DNA from: Colocasia esculenta
Taxonomy: Eukaryota > Streptophyta > Magnoliopsida > Alismatales > Araceae
Assembly (NCBI GenBank): GCA_014218235.1
Contig: CM024753.1
Span: 179,900,348-179,964,347 of the forward strand
Length of the DNA: 64,000 nt
Direction: 5' to 3'
In this document: positions 24,822 to 35,890 of the stretch, one piece after another
Numbering within the stretch: the first letter of the stretch is position 1
How the letters are laid out: every line of letters begins with the position of its first letter
Program-made: the position numbers and the translations under genes
The notes under the pieces: generated by a model
What the model was told of the DNA's origin: nothing
The model's input: the letters and a program-made list of their open reading frames with translations, nothing else
The model's database searches: none

Positions 24822-26876
24822 AAACCGGTTGAGATTGCACATGAATATACATAAGTCATCATCTTCATTACATGCTAAGTCTACATAGAAATGTCCACAT
24901 GTGTAGAATTGATTAATAATGAATGGAAAATAGATAAGAAAATGGTTAGGAAACTTAGTAACCTAGCTCTAATGGTGGCTGAAATTTATTACAGCCATGG
25001 CTTCGAGAGGTAGGCGTGGCGGAGCGCCGGCCTGTGAGGACGAGCCGAGACGTCACGAGCGGGCGGAGCAGCAGGCCCCGGCACTGCAAGGTTCTGTACT
25101 TCCCCCACCGCCGCCTTTGGATTATGGAGTATTCATGCAAGGTCTGGTGCAAGCCATGCAGACGCAGGCTCATACCCAGGCAGCACTCCAAGCGCAGTTG
25201 GAGGCTCAGGTTAGACTAATAAAATGACTAATAGTCTGTTTAATTGCTTATGTGATATTATGTTGATTGTGTATTGCTTGTTGTGTACTGTAGCAGGCTC
25301 AAGTACCAACTCAGGACCATGGTGGACCTTCTACCATGGAAAGATTTAAGAGGATGATGCCACCCTCTTTTAAGGGGGAGAGCGATCCGTTGTTGGTTGA
25401 AAGCTGGATGAGGGAGATAGAAAAGATCTTCCGAGCCGTCAGGTGTGCAGATGAGGATAAGGTTACATTAGCCACCTACATGCTACAGGTATGTTTTAGT
25501 TTATATGCTTGTATGTTTGTTAAGTTAGATTTGTTTAGATGGTGCTTATGAGCGGTGTACTGCAGGAAAGAGCTGATGTATGGTGGGCTTCATTGCTGCG
25601 TACCCGGTTTGAGGACGAAGCTATTGATGTTGCTTGGGACGAGTTCGTGAGGCTCTTTCGGGCCAAGTTCGTCCCCGAGCATGTGCAAGATCGGATGGAG
25701 CAGGAATTCCTATCATTGGCTCAAGGCTCCATGACTGTGCTGGAATATGAGGCGAGATTTTCTGAACTTTCTAAGTATGCACCTCATATCGTGGCAGATG
25801 AGCGCAGGAAGACGAAGAAGTTCGTGATGGGACTCAAGCCATCACTGCGGACGAGACTCGTGGCGTTTAACCACCGCACTTTGGACGAGGCCCTCAGTGC
25901 TGCTTGTAGACAGGAGGGTGAGATGGAGCAATACCTTGAAGAAAAGAAAGCTTCGCAGAAGAGGCCAGCAACGACATTCCAACGGCAAGACAAGAAGAAT
26001 GCGGTGTACCAGACACCGCAGCGATCCATGGCAGTCGGCAGTTCTCAGGTACCCTCTGTACGTTCCCCTGGTGTGAAGAAAGAGTGTCCCCACTGTGGAA
26101 AGACACATGCTGGTACCAAATGTTGGATGATTACTGGAAAGTGCTTGAAGTGCGGGAGCAGCGACCACAAGATCAAGGATTGCCCAAGACTTCAGCAGGG
26201 AGTCCAGCGCGGAGCGCCAGCCCCAGCAGTAGCGGCAGCAGCGCCAGCTACGGGAAGACCAGGAAGGCCTCGAGCCCCAGCTCGAGTGTTTGCTTTAGCT
26301 CACGAGGACGTCGAGCAGGCGGAGCATGTCACCGAAGGTACGGTTTTGCTTTTAGGTGTGCACGCTCGGGTTTTGTTTGATACGGGTGCTACTCACTCGT
26401 TCATTTCCGAGCGGTTCGCTAGGCAGTTAGCCCTAGAGTCAGGTGTAGAGTCTGAGGATTTAGAGGTCCATTTGTCTGTGCACACCCCTGCGGGTACGGT
26501 ATCGACTAGGAAGTGCATTCCGTCGTTACCTGTGTGCATTGAGGATAGATTCCTAGATAGGTGTTTCTTCTTGCTAAAGATGAAGGACTTGTTGCCCGGT
26601 TGGCTAACCCAAAGGGGGGGGGGTGAATGGGTCTTTAAAAGTTTATCTGATAAAACCTGAACTCAAACAAACATAAAGAGTTCTTGAAAGGGATTAGTAA
26701 TGGTTAGTAAAAACAACAATCACACAAAGAAGACAATCACACAACACACAGATTTATCCTGGTTCGGATCTCCTCTCCTTAGGAGTCCTACGTCCAGTCC
26801 CTGAGCAACCCTCAGGATTTCACTAACTGGGGTACAGTCCCCCTATGGACAAAAACAACCACCCAGCTTAGCTGGT

Positions 26877-27045
26877 CTTCCTTCACCCCGAAGGGAAAAA
26901 CACCACCCTGGAAACCACCAGGTCTTCCTTCACACACGAAGGGAATAACACCACCCTGGAAACCACCAGGTCTTCCTTCACACACGAAGGGAATAACACC
27001 ACCCTGGAAACCACCAGGTCTTCCTTCACACACGAAGGGAATAAC
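26877..27045. repeat. 48-bp minisatellite, 4 units (3' LTR)
   Basis: Units start cttccttcac at 26877, 26924, 26972 and 27020; core cgaagggaataacaccaccc. The first unit is a hybrid of units 1 and 2 of the 5' LTR copy, which has five units. Confidence 0.93.
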
Positions 27046-28051
27046 ACAGGAAAATTCTTGAGAGAAAAAGACTAGCCCCTAGATCAAGCTTTTACAAAAC
27101 TCAATCTGAAGCTACAAGCACTGAGAGACGAAGATCTACACAAAGTGCACTCTCTCAGAACTAAACTAGCTCTTCCTTAATTTTTCTTCTCACAGCACAG
27201 GGAGCTAAGAGCCAAGATCGAAAAGACTGAATTTCTGGCTCTAGAGAAAAATTCGAAGACTTGAAAGCTGCAGAGTTCTAGCCGCTCTTCAATATGAATT
27301 AAATTTTCTCGATCATTTGTCTTCCGAGCTTCATCTTGTATTTGTATCTCCGATTTGAATGAGGACAAGGAGATGACCGTTGTCTCACAGCTTTGGTGTA
27401 CGTTAGACTGAAGGTTTTGTGGAAGCTTCCTGTCAACAGTCTTTTGTTCTTTGGAGCACGCAAAGAGATAAGATCTTCTGAGTTTGCTTGTAGTTCCTTC
27501 TGTGTCCGTTGTTGTAGGATAGTACATCCTTAAGGTTCTGCAAGGTTGAGCTTTAATGGTAGACAGCTATACTATCTCCAGATGTCAATCAACGTCAAAG
27601 CAGATAGACACAAATATAGTAGTAATACTTTATCGTTCTAAAAGATGCATGCAGAGAATACACGAGAATGGAAGATATGTTCTGTGTCCATGCAGAGATA
27701 CGTTCAGTCTTTATTAAATGCATGGCAGTCAATCAGACGAGATGCGACTTTGACTATTCAACGTAGATTAAATCAAGGAAAAACATTTAATTAATGGAAA
27801 CATGACTTATGCAGTCGTTGTGAAAATCTGATAGAATCGTTATGATCAAGTTGCTGTAGACTGATAAGAAGTCGTTATGATAACTTATGAAATCGTTACC
27901 ACAACCAAGTCGTTCTATAACAGATGATAAAAGAAATCGTTATGAAACATGGCAAGTCGTTGTAGCTCTCAAAAGAAATCGTTATGAAACATGGCAAGTC
28001 GTTGTAACTTTCTAAAGAAATCGTTACGACAACTTACAGAGTCGTTATGAC

Positions 28052-28405
28052 GAGCAAGTCGTTATAACTTCTGAAGAAGTCGTTACGATAACTTACAGAG
28101 TCGTTATAATGAGCAAGTCGTTATAACTTCTGAAGAAGTCGTTACGATAACTTACAGAGTCGTTATAATGAGCAAGTCGTTATAACTTCTGAAGAAGTCG
28201 TTACGATAACTTACAGAGTCGTTATAATGAGCAAGTCGTTATAACTTCTGAAGAAGTCGTTACGATAACTTACAGAGTCGTTATAATGAGCAAGTCGTTA
28301 TAACTTCTGAAGAAGTCGTTACGATAACTTACAGAGTCGTTATAATGAGCAAGTCGTTATAACTTCTGAAGAAGTCGTTACGATAACTTACAGAGTCGTT
28401 ATAAT
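28052..28405. repeat. 59-bp minisatellite, 6 units (3' LTR)
   Basis: Units start gagcaagtcgttataacttc at 28052, 28111, 28170, 28229, 28288 and 28347. Each carries three (A/G)TCGTTA motifs about 20 bases apart; the same motif recurs irregularly back to 27830. Confidence 0.97.
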
Positions 28406-28599
28406 TAATGAAGGAATTATTATGGCTCTTCTGAAAAAAGATGTATGTAAGACTTACCACAAATGCTTGACTTTCTTTGGGTAATTCCTGTGCTTATGGC
28501 TAGATAAACAAGGTTAGAGAAACTTTTGACAGTGTTTTGTTTATCACCAAAATAGGCAAGTAATTAATTTAAAAGTACATGGGGATGGACTGTTCATCA

Positions 28600-28613
28600 A
28601 TCTCCCCCTTTTT
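28600..28613 (-). other. copia polypurine tract
   Basis: On the minus strand AAAAAGGGGGAGAT, directly abutting the 3' LTR; primer for plus-strand DNA synthesis. Confidence 0.9.
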
Positions 28614-28719
28614 GGTGATGACAAAACTATGATCAATATTTAAGTAGTACTGAGTATTAAACAGGAATTAAAGTACTTGAGTCATGATTCAGGAATGTGT
28701 CAGACACAAGTAGGTAATC

Positions 28720-28735
28720 ATTCTCCCCCTTTTTG
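28720..28735 (-). other. second polypurine-like tract
   Basis: The minus strand reads AAAAAGGGGGAGAATG, repeating the main tract about 120 bases upstream. Duplicated purine tracts near the 3' LTR are a Sirevirus feature. Confidence 0.75.
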
Positions 28736-28808
28736 TCATTAAGCAAAAAGCAAAAGGAAAGAGACAAAGAATAAGAGACAATGAGGAGAAGGAGCACAAT
28801 CCATTCAT

Positions 28809-30886
28809 TTAAGATTGAGGAGGTACAGGCAAATAATAAGCAGGAGAGAGAAGGGAGGCATAATGAGAAATAGCTTCCCAGGCTTGCTCTTCCTGACGCT
28901 TGAAGAATTGCCTAAAGGCACCGCTCTCAATGGAGAAGGATGGTCCCATGATTGGAGCCATCTTGGATAGATAGAGGCTGCGCTGCTTGGTAAGAAACAG
29001 GTCATACTCGTCTGGATCCATGGAGGAGCAGGTGATGATTGTTTTACCAAAACTTGCACAGGCAAGAAACTGATCCATGGTGACAGGGTAGAAAATCTGT
29101 TTGTCCTTGAGTTCCTGGCGAAGAGCTAAAAACACTTTGTATCTTTCAGCCCAAACGTGGTAGGGATCAAAGACCAGCTGGATTGAATTCATATCCAAGA
29201 AGGTTGCAGGAGAGATAGGAGCTTTTCCTTCCCTGGCTTGAGCAGCATTCAGATGTGCTAGCTGCTGAGCAGACAGAGAGTAAAGCTTGGACCAATCGGA
29301 GGCATTCAGCCTTTCACATTCTGAGAGGAGAGGGGCAAGGACAGCAGAGTTGACAAACCCTCTATGGTATTCCCGGAAAAGAAATCTAGGAAAACCAACC
29401 TGAAGGCCTTTCTGAATCTTGATTCTGCCCATAACCCTTGCAAAACGCTCAAAAATGATGGAACCAACCGAAGATTCCATAATCAGGAAATGAATCTGAG
29501 GCAGGAAAATCTCTTCAGGTAAATTAAGAGTGGCAAAATCTACTCTGATTTCCTCAGACTGCTCAGAGTGGGTTAGGACCTTGATGGCTCTCTTGAACTG
29601 GCTGAGCTGAACTTCAGGTAAATTGTTGAGATACCTGTAGTTGTTGAATGTTTGGAAATGCCTGACCAGCTTGATGAGCTTCTGAATGGCAGGAGCCCAG
29701 GTGTTCTGGTGGTGAAACTGGAACCACTCAGAAAGGGTCAAGGAGTGATCCCTGGGTGGAAACCTTGCTGCCTTAGCCTGAAGGAAGCGACTGTACAGAT
29801 CTTTATGAGATTTAGCCCATTGCTCCTCAGTTTTGGAGTGGGCTGAGGAGAAGATTTTGGATTTGTCGGCTTTAGACAGAGGAGTATAGGGAAGAATAAC
29901 ATCTAAATGGTCAGAGAGGTTAAGAAAAGGAAGATTGTGAAGAGTGGCAAAGACAACCTTTTGAAGGTATTCTTTGTACAGAGAGGTATGCTTGTGGGTG
30001 ACTGTAAGAGAAAACCACAAGGGAGGGTAAAGAGGAGATGTGGAGGAAGAAAGCTTTCGTTTCTTGGAGACAGTACTGGAAGAGTCTGTCTTGGAAAGGT
30101 GGTCACCTACCTTTAGCACAGATTTAAGAATGACCTCTTCAAACTCATCCTTGATTTTATCAAGAAAGGGTGAGTCGACTTGGACATCTGTAGGAATAAT
30201 AGTGATAAAGGAGGGAGGTGCAGGGGGGTTCAGAAATGCATCAGAATTGAGAGATCCTACTTCTGGAAGTGAAGATGTACCAGAAGAGGATGAGGCTCCA
30301 GCTGAGGATGCTGGAGGGGCCTCAAATTCTTGAGCAGAGGAAAGATGAGAAGTAGAAGAAACAGGAGAGGATGTGATGGGATGAGGAGGAAAAGGTGTGG
30401 GAGAGGAAATGGGCCTGGATCTGGGCTTTTTGAAGGGAGGTGGAGCAGGTGGAGCTGTGGAGTTAGAGGGTGGAGAAGGAGGAATGGGAGTGTTGGTAGA
30501 AGTGGGAGCAAGGGGTGGAGGATCTGAAACCACTTCTTCAGGCAAGGGAGGCAAAGGATCCAACACTGCCGGCCCTGGTGGCCCTGATTCCATCACAACT
30601 GGCCCTGATGGCCTTGAATCTTCAGCTGGCCCTGACTCTTCAGCTGGCCCTGTTGGCCCTGACTCTTCAGCTGGGGCTTCTGCTGCTGCTGCTGACTGCC
30701 CGGAGGGCTCAGGTACACTTGAGTGAGGCTCCTGAGCTGCTGGAGGAGCAGGAGCTTGAGCTCCAACTGCCTGAAGGATGTCAGATAGCATATTCTTCAT
30801 GGTCCCCATTTCCTGATGAAACCATGTCATGGCAGAGCGAATCTGAACCAATTCCTTGCGGGCTGAAGCTTGGCTTAGAAAGATGG
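28809..30886 (-). CDS. Sirevirus extra ORF, downstream part (broken from 30875-32425)
   Basis: A reading frame of about 690 codons, open from about 30886. The 680 codons from 30851 begin with a non-ATG (TTG) codon, so there is no good independent start. It is in the -1 frame relative to the preceding ORF, and its upstream residues continue where that ORF stops at 30875. One frameshift near 30875-30885 has most likely split one long gene. Content: a short helical start, a Pro/Ser/Glu-rich stretch of about 200 residues (PSGPVVMESGPPGPAV), then a globular, Leu/Phe/His-rich region. I do not recognise a named domain and see no clear membrane segment or signal peptide, so an envelope role is unsupported. 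Confidence 0.7.
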
Positions 30887-32425
30887 ATTCACATCAGTCT
30901 GAAGTGAGCAAAGCAGCTCACCCTGAGCATCCAACCTCTCAATCACAGGTTTTAAATTGATGATAATCTTTTGCTTGACCTGTCTTTCAAATGGTGCATC
31001 AGCTAAAAGGGGTACTTCAGGAGCTATATCTTTCTCTTTGCCCTTTGTAGCTGGAGGAGGTGGATTATTGTCCTCATCAGAGCTTGATGAACTAGCTGTC
31101 TCCCCTTCTCTGGCATCCAAATTTTCAGACTCTCTCTGGTCTTCCTCCTGATCGCTGGTGGCTGGAGGTGCAACATCTGGTGTCTCTTGGGATTGCTCCC
31201 CCTCAAGTGGAGCATCTTCTGCAACTGCACCAGTCTCCCCCTGACAGGGAGCATCCATTTCCATTGAATTATCCTTAGGATTTTGCTGCTCTTCTTCTAC
31301 TGGACCGTCTTCAAAGATGTGGCCTGATGCCACAGACTGCTCCATAACAGGCAGGATGTCTTCAGGAAGAATGTCCTCAATTCTCCTTTCAACAGGAGGC
31401 ACAACTGGATCTGCTGTAGCTGGCCTGTCTTCCTCTGCCCTCACTGCTGTTGCTGCCTCTGACTGATTTCTGGCCATAGATGGCCCTTCCTGCTCTGTTT
31501 CTACAAAGACTGGAACAGAACCTGATTCCAGTGGCAATTCGGGCATCACAGAATCTGCCTCTGACTGGGTTTGAGTAACTGAAGGCTCACCAATGAGACC
31601 TTCACCTTCTGCAACTGAAGCCTTGAACCAGACCCCATTGACTACTGAAAAACCGCTCTTCTTTAAGTTTCTGGACCTGATAGCTTGGCCCATCTTCTCC
31701 ACAACTGCCCCTGAGACATCTACACCGAAGTGTCTGAAGATTCTGGTGAGTAAATGGGCATAGGGAAGGGACACATTCAACTTGCTTTTAGTGTCCCAAA
31801 TCTGCTCCCTGGCAAATTTCATTCTCTCCATCATCACTGCGGCCATATTGATTTCCTCATTTTTAATGGCCCAGTACATCAGATCGGAGTCAGCCTTAGT
31901 GCAAGCGGAGAAGGTTGCACTTCGGGGAACCAAAATCTGACAAACGATAAAGTGAAGGAGGCGGTTGAAGGCACTTAACTGATTGATATCTAGCTTGCCA
32001 TCCCTCATCTTGAACCCTGGCCCAACAATCCCCAAACCCTTTTCTTGGGTATCTACAGAATGAATTCCACTGAAGCCCGATATGCTTACTCCAAATAGCA
32101 TCCTAAGCAATTCCTGGTCGATTCTGATTACGGTGCCCTTGACTGAAGAAACGAGGGCCCCATCTTCTTCTGTTCTTAAGCATACAAAGAACGCCTTTAC
32201 CAGGTCCGGATAACTTACCTCTGAGCAAGTGGTAAGCCCTTTCCACTTCATCTGGTCGATCTTCTCAATGAGGCTGCTCATTCCATTTTTCTGCAGATCT
32301 GAAACATCTACTTCCTTGTGACCACAGAGCTTTGTCTTCACAAAGGTGAAACGCTCCTCCTGCGCTGGGGAGAGGTATTCGGCGCTGTAGCCACCCACAC
32401 TTCCGGCAATAGCTGGTGCGGCCAT
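30875..32425 (-). CDS. Sirevirus extra ORF, upstream part with plant-transposon-protein domain
   Basis: ATG at 32425, 516 codons, starting 390 bases after the pol stop. Residues about 30-270 look like the 'putative plant transposon protein' domain that recurs after pol in some plant retrotransposons: FVCLRTEEDGALVSSVKGT, INQLSAFNRLLHFIVCQILV, LPYAHLLTRIFRHFGVDV. The second half is acidic and Pro/Ser/Glu-rich (DQEEDQRESENL; SSSSSDEDNNPPPP) and probably disordered. Its function is unknown. It ends abruptly at 30875 by a frameshift into the downstream ORF. Expression from its own messenger or by readthrough is possible; nothing in the sequence decides this. Confidence 0.75.
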   Translation of the reverse strand: MAAPAIAGSVGGYSAEYLSPAQEERFTFVKTKLCGHKEVDVSDLQKNGMSSLIEKIDQMKWKGLTTCSEVSYPDLVKAFFVCLRTEEDGALVSSVKGTVIRIDQELLRMLFGVSISGFSGIHSVDTQEKGLGIVGPGFKMRDGKLDINQLSAFNRLLHFIVCQILVPRSATFSACTKADSDLMYWAIKNEEINMAAVMMERMKFAREQIWDTKSKLNVSLPYAHLLTRIFRHFGVDVSGAVVEKMGQAIRSRNLKKSGFSVVNGVWFKASVAEGEGLIGEPSVTQTQSEADSVMPELPLESGSVPVFVETEQEGPSMARNQSEAATAVRAEEDRPATADPVVPPVERRIEDILPEDILPVMEQSVASGHIFEDGPVEEEQQNPKDNSMEMDAPCQGETGAVAEDAPLEGEQSQETPDVAPPATSDQEEDQRESENLDAREGETASSSSSDEDNNPPPPATKGKEKDIAPEVPLLADAPFERQVKQKIIINLKPVIERLDAQGELLCSLQTDVNPSF

Positions 32426-32815
32426 GGATTCAGGTGGGAGAAGGTTTGAAGGGGTGACGAGAAGGGTGATGAGAGGAAACCCTCAAACGATTTCGCGGGA
32501 AGGAGATGGAAGCTTCAAATTTGCAGAGGGTAGAGGCAAGAGTCGCTAGGGCATCGGCTCATGCGTCGGGACGAAAGAGGGGAAAAAGTGAATGAGGAAG
32601 AGGAATCGTTAACGCATCGATTTAAAGAATATAAATGCTCCAAAAGGTGAGGCGTCAGAAAACGACAAGCGAGGTTGACCGCCTTGAAGGACTATGACTT
32701 ATCGGACGGAACGCTTAAACTGAGACTTTTGAATTGATTTTGACACAGAAAGAGAGAGAGAGAGAACCTTCTTAAATTCTGAGAATTTTTATACCAGCTT
32801 TAAATGAAGATCTTT
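32426..32815 (-). other. spacer between pol and extra ORF
   Basis: 390 bases with a short GA run at 32750-32762 and no ORF of note. It may hold a promoter or splice acceptor for the extra ORF, but no site is convincing. Confidence 0.4.
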
Positions 32816-35800
32816 TCACAAAATACACATGCCTAACTCCCTTCTAAGAGATGTAAATCTCTCTTCAGGTAAGGCCTTTGTGAAAATATCTGCTAGCTGA
32901 TTATTTGTATCAATAAACGATATTTCAATATTGCCATTTGCTACATGATCACGAATAAAATGGTATCTGACCTCAATATGTTTGGTCCTGGAGTGCTGAA
33001 TTGGATTTTTGGTGAGGTTGATAGCGCTGGTGTTGTCACATAGCAGAGGAATTTTCTTGACTTTGAGTCCAAAATCCTCAAGTTGTTGCTTTATCCATAA
33101 GAGTTGTGTACAGCAACTTCCAGCAGCTACGTACTCGGCTTCAGCTGTAGATAGTGCTACTGAATTTTGTTTCCTTGAGGACCATGAGATTAAACACCCT
33201 GCAAGAAATTGACAGCAACCACTGGTGCTTTTTCTATCTACCTTGCATCCAGCATAATCAGCATCAGAATACCCTACTAATTTTACATCACAGGAGTTTG
33301 GATACCATAGTCCTAGATCATGAGTCCTGGCTAAGTATCTGAAAATCCTTTTGACAGAAATTAAATGTGATTCTCTAGGGTCGGCTTGATATCTAGCACA
33401 CATGCATACACTAAATAATATATCAGGTCTACTTGCGGTTAGATAAAGTAATGAACCTATCATACCTCTGTAGATCTTTTGATCTACTTTCTTACCATCC
33501 TTGTCATTGTCCAACCTAGTTGATGTACTCATTGGTGTTGACAGTGGCTTGGTGTTTTCAAATCCAAATTTCTTCAGCAGTTCTCTGGTGTACTTTGCTT
33601 GACAGATGTGAATTCCTTCCTTTCCTTGTTTGATTTGAAGTCCAAGGAAGTAGTTGAGCTCTCCCATCATACTCATCTCAAATTCCCCCTGCATTAGCTT
33701 TTCAAAATACTTGCACAAGGATTCATCAGTAGATCCAAAGATGATGTCATCCACATAAATTTGAACCAACAGTATATTTTTGGCTTTTGTTTTTATAAAA
33801 AGAGTGCTATCTACTTGACCTCTATTGAAACCATGTTTTGTGAGAAAAGAACTAAGTCTTTCATACCAGGCTCTAGGTGCTTGTTTTAAACCATATAGAG
33901 CCTTATGCAACTTAAAAACATGATTCGGAAAGTCTGTATCATCAAAACCCGGCGGTTGTTCCACATAAACTTCTTCTTTTATAAAACCATTTAGAAATGC
34001 AGATTTAACATCCATTTGAAATAACTTTAAATCTAATGCAGAAGCATAAGCTAGTAGCATTCTAATGGCCTCAAGTCTAGCCACTGGTGCATAGGTTTCA
34101 TCAAAATCTATGCCTTCCTCTTGACAATAGCCTTGAGCCACCAGTCTGGCCTTGTTTCTTAGAATTACACCAGATTCATCCAATTTGTTTCTGAACACCC
34201 ATTTAGTGCCGATCACAGGATGGTCTGATGGTCTAGGAACAAGTGACCATACTTGGTTTCTCTTGAATTGATTTAATTCATCTTGCATTGCTATTATCCA
34301 GGATTCGTCAGTTAGGGCTTCATTGACTGTCTTAGGCTCTAATTGAGAAACAAAAGCGAGGTAATCACAAGGAATCAAGTTACCTCTTGTTCTTACCCCT
34401 ACCGATGGATCACCAATAATGTTTTCAGGTGGGTGATCTTTCTTGTATCTCCATTCCTTTGGAAGAGTTTCATGAGAAATTTCTTCTTGTTGCATTTCTT
34501 CCAGAGGCGGATCATCCTTATCTTCAAGTGATGTGTCTTTCAGTTTATTGGACAGTTCATCTGCGTCATCGATATCACTCTCTACTTCCTTTCTCAAGGA
34601 GGGATTAGTTTCATCAAAAATAATGTGTACAGACTGTTCAATCAATAAAGTACGTTTATTAAATACTCTATAGCCTTTGGGTTTAGAGGTGTACCCCATG
34701 AAGATGCCTTCATCTGATTTGGCATCCAACTTACCAATATCCCTTTTTCCGTTGTTGTGAATAAAGCAAGGACATCCAAAAGTTCTGAAATGGCTGATCT
34801 TTGGTTTCTTCCCTTTAAACAGCTCATATGCAGTCTTCTTCAGGATTGGCCTGATCATGACTCTGTTGACAATGTAGCTGGCTGTGTTGACTGCTTCTGC
34901 CCAGAAATATCTTGGTAACTCATATTCACAAAGCATAGTTCTTGCCATATCCAAGAGAGTTCGGTTCTTCCGTTCGGCTATACCATTTTGCTGCGGTGTC
35001 CTTGGTGCTGAGAAATTGTGCTGAATTCCTTGATCATCACAGAATCTAGCAAACTTTTCATTTTGGAACTCACCACCATGATCAGATCGAATGGATACTA
35101 TGCTGAACTTCTGATCTTTCTGGATTTTTCTGCTGAAACTAACAAAATTATCAAAAGTGTCATTTTTATGTTCTAAGAAAGATACCCATGTGAATCTTGA
35201 GTAGTCATCTACTATAACAAATCCGAAATTCTTTCCTCCAAGACTGGTAGTTCTCATTGGCCCAAATAGATCCATATGTAGGAGCTCTAAGGGTTTTGAG
35301 GTGGTCACCACCGTCTTTGACTTGAAGGAACTCTTAGTGTGCTTTCCCTTAGCACAAGGTCTGCAAACACTTTCTAATTTACCATTGATTTTCGGTAGTC
35401 CTTCCACAAGGTTTCTCTTTCTGAGCTTGCTCATGCCATCCAAGCTGCAGTGGCCTAACCTTCTGTGCCACAGATCGGTTGATTTGTCTTTGCTGGCTGC
35501 CAGACACACATTTTGCTCTTTGAGTTCTTCAAGGTAGAGCACGTACAGATTCTTCTCTCTATTTGCTTCAAAGATGACTGCTCCATCCTTTAGTATGCTG
35601 CATTTTGACTCTTGAAATTTGATTTGATGTCCTCTATCACACAGCTGACTAATACTTATGAGGTTGTGCTTTAAACCTTTGACTAACAGTACATCTTCTA
35701 TGACTGTTTTTCCTTTGCTGTTAACTGATCCACTGCCTACTACAGTTCCTTTTCCATTATCTCCATAAGTGACTGTTCCTTCTTCATCTTGAAGATGGGA

Positions 35801-35890
35801 GAAAAGCTTCAGGTTTCCTGTCATGTGCCTTGAGCACCCACTATCCAAATACCATTTGGATGCTCGAAGGTTAGCCTGAAATAAAGACAT
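32816..35890 (-). CDS. pol: copia pol: protease, integrase, RT, RNase H
   Basis: ATG at 35890 overlaps the gag stop (TGATG). About 1024 residues, no stops. Residue numbers here count a TTG one codon upstream as 1. Protease active site Asp17-Ser-Gly (WYLDSGCSRHMTG). Integrase zinc finger His143/His147/Cys177/Cys180, catalytic Asp208 (MDLFGP), Asp271 (SDHGGEF), Glu307 (GIAERKN), spacing DD35E. RT begins near 545 with KARLVAQG at 581 and active site YVDD at 713-716. RNase H acidic residues Asp877 (SDADYAG), Glu918 (STAEAEY), Asp953 (LCDN), Asp1002 (ADIFTKAL). This copies the element RNA to DNA and inserts it. All catalytic residues are present, so pol appears potentially active. Confidence 0.95.
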   Translation of the reverse strand: MSLFQANLRASKWYLDSGCSRHMTGNLKLFSHLQDEEGTVTYGDNGKGTVVGSGSVNSKGKTVIEDVLLVKGLKHNLISISQLCDRGHQIKFQESKCSILKDGAVIFEANREKNLYVLYLEELKEQNVCLAASKDKSTDLWHRRLGHCSLDGMSKLRKRNLVEGLPKINGKLESVCRPCAKGKHTKSSFKSKTVVTTSKPLELLHMDLFGPMRTTSLGGKNFGFVIVDDYSRFTWVSFLEHKNDTFDNFVSFSRKIQKDQKFSIVSIRSDHGGEFQNEKFARFCDDQGIQHNFSAPRTPQQNGIAERKNRTLLDMARTMLCEYELPRYFWAEAVNTASYIVNRVMIRPILKKTAYELFKGKKPKISHFRTFGCPCFIHNNGKRDIGKLDAKSDEGIFMGYTSKPKGYRVFNKRTLLIEQSVHIIFDETNPSLRKEVESDIDDADELSNKLKDTSLEDKDDPPLEEMQQEEISHETLPKEWRYKKDHPPENIIGDPSVGVRTRGNLIPCDYLAFVSQLEPKTVNEALTDESWIIAMQDELNQFKRNQVWSLVPRPSDHPVIGTKWVFRNKLDESGVILRNKARLVAQGYCQEEGIDFDETYAPVARLEAIRMLLAYASALDLKLFQMDVKSAFLNGFIKEEVYVEQPPGFDDTDFPNHVFKLHKALYGLKQAPRAWYERLSSFLTKHGFNRGQVDSTLFIKTKAKNILLVQIYVDDIIFGSTDESLCKYFEKLMQGEFEMSMMGELNYFLGLQIKQGKEGIHICQAKYTRELLKKFGFENTKPLSTPMSTSTRLDNDKDGKKVDQKIYRGMIGSLLYLTASRPDILFSVCMCARYQADPRESHLISVKRIFRYLARTHDLGLWYPNSCDVKLVGYSDADYAGCKVDRKSTSGCCQFLAGCLISWSSRKQNSVALSTAEAEYVAAGSCCTQLLWIKQQLEDFGLKVKKIPLLCDNTSAINLTKNPIQHSRTKHIEVRYHFIRDHVANGNIEISFIDTNNQLADIFTKALPEERFTSLRRELGMCIL

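Larger units (their letters stand above)
26590..28599 (-). repeat. copia 3' LTR (2010 bp)
   Basis: Plus-strand ends are TGTTGCCCGG and GACTGTTCATCA. Contains a 48-bp minisatellite (26877-27040, 4 units) and a 59-bp minisatellite (28052-28405, 6 units). A 116-codon ORF (27177-27527) is repeated in the other LTR and is not a gene. Confidence 0.97.

Noticed and set aside
27177..27527. 116-codon ORF repeated at 38359-38709
   Set aside because: Identical only because it lies in the two LTRs; no recognisable protein features.
28052..28405. Regular 59-bp repeats considered as a CRISPR-like array
   Set aside because: Contiguous tandem units with no unique spacers, in a eukaryotic LTR and present in both LTR copies.
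28809..32425. Calling the extra ORFs an envelope gene
   Set aside because: No signal peptide, membrane span or cleavage site is evident; only a plant-transposon-protein domain is recognisable.
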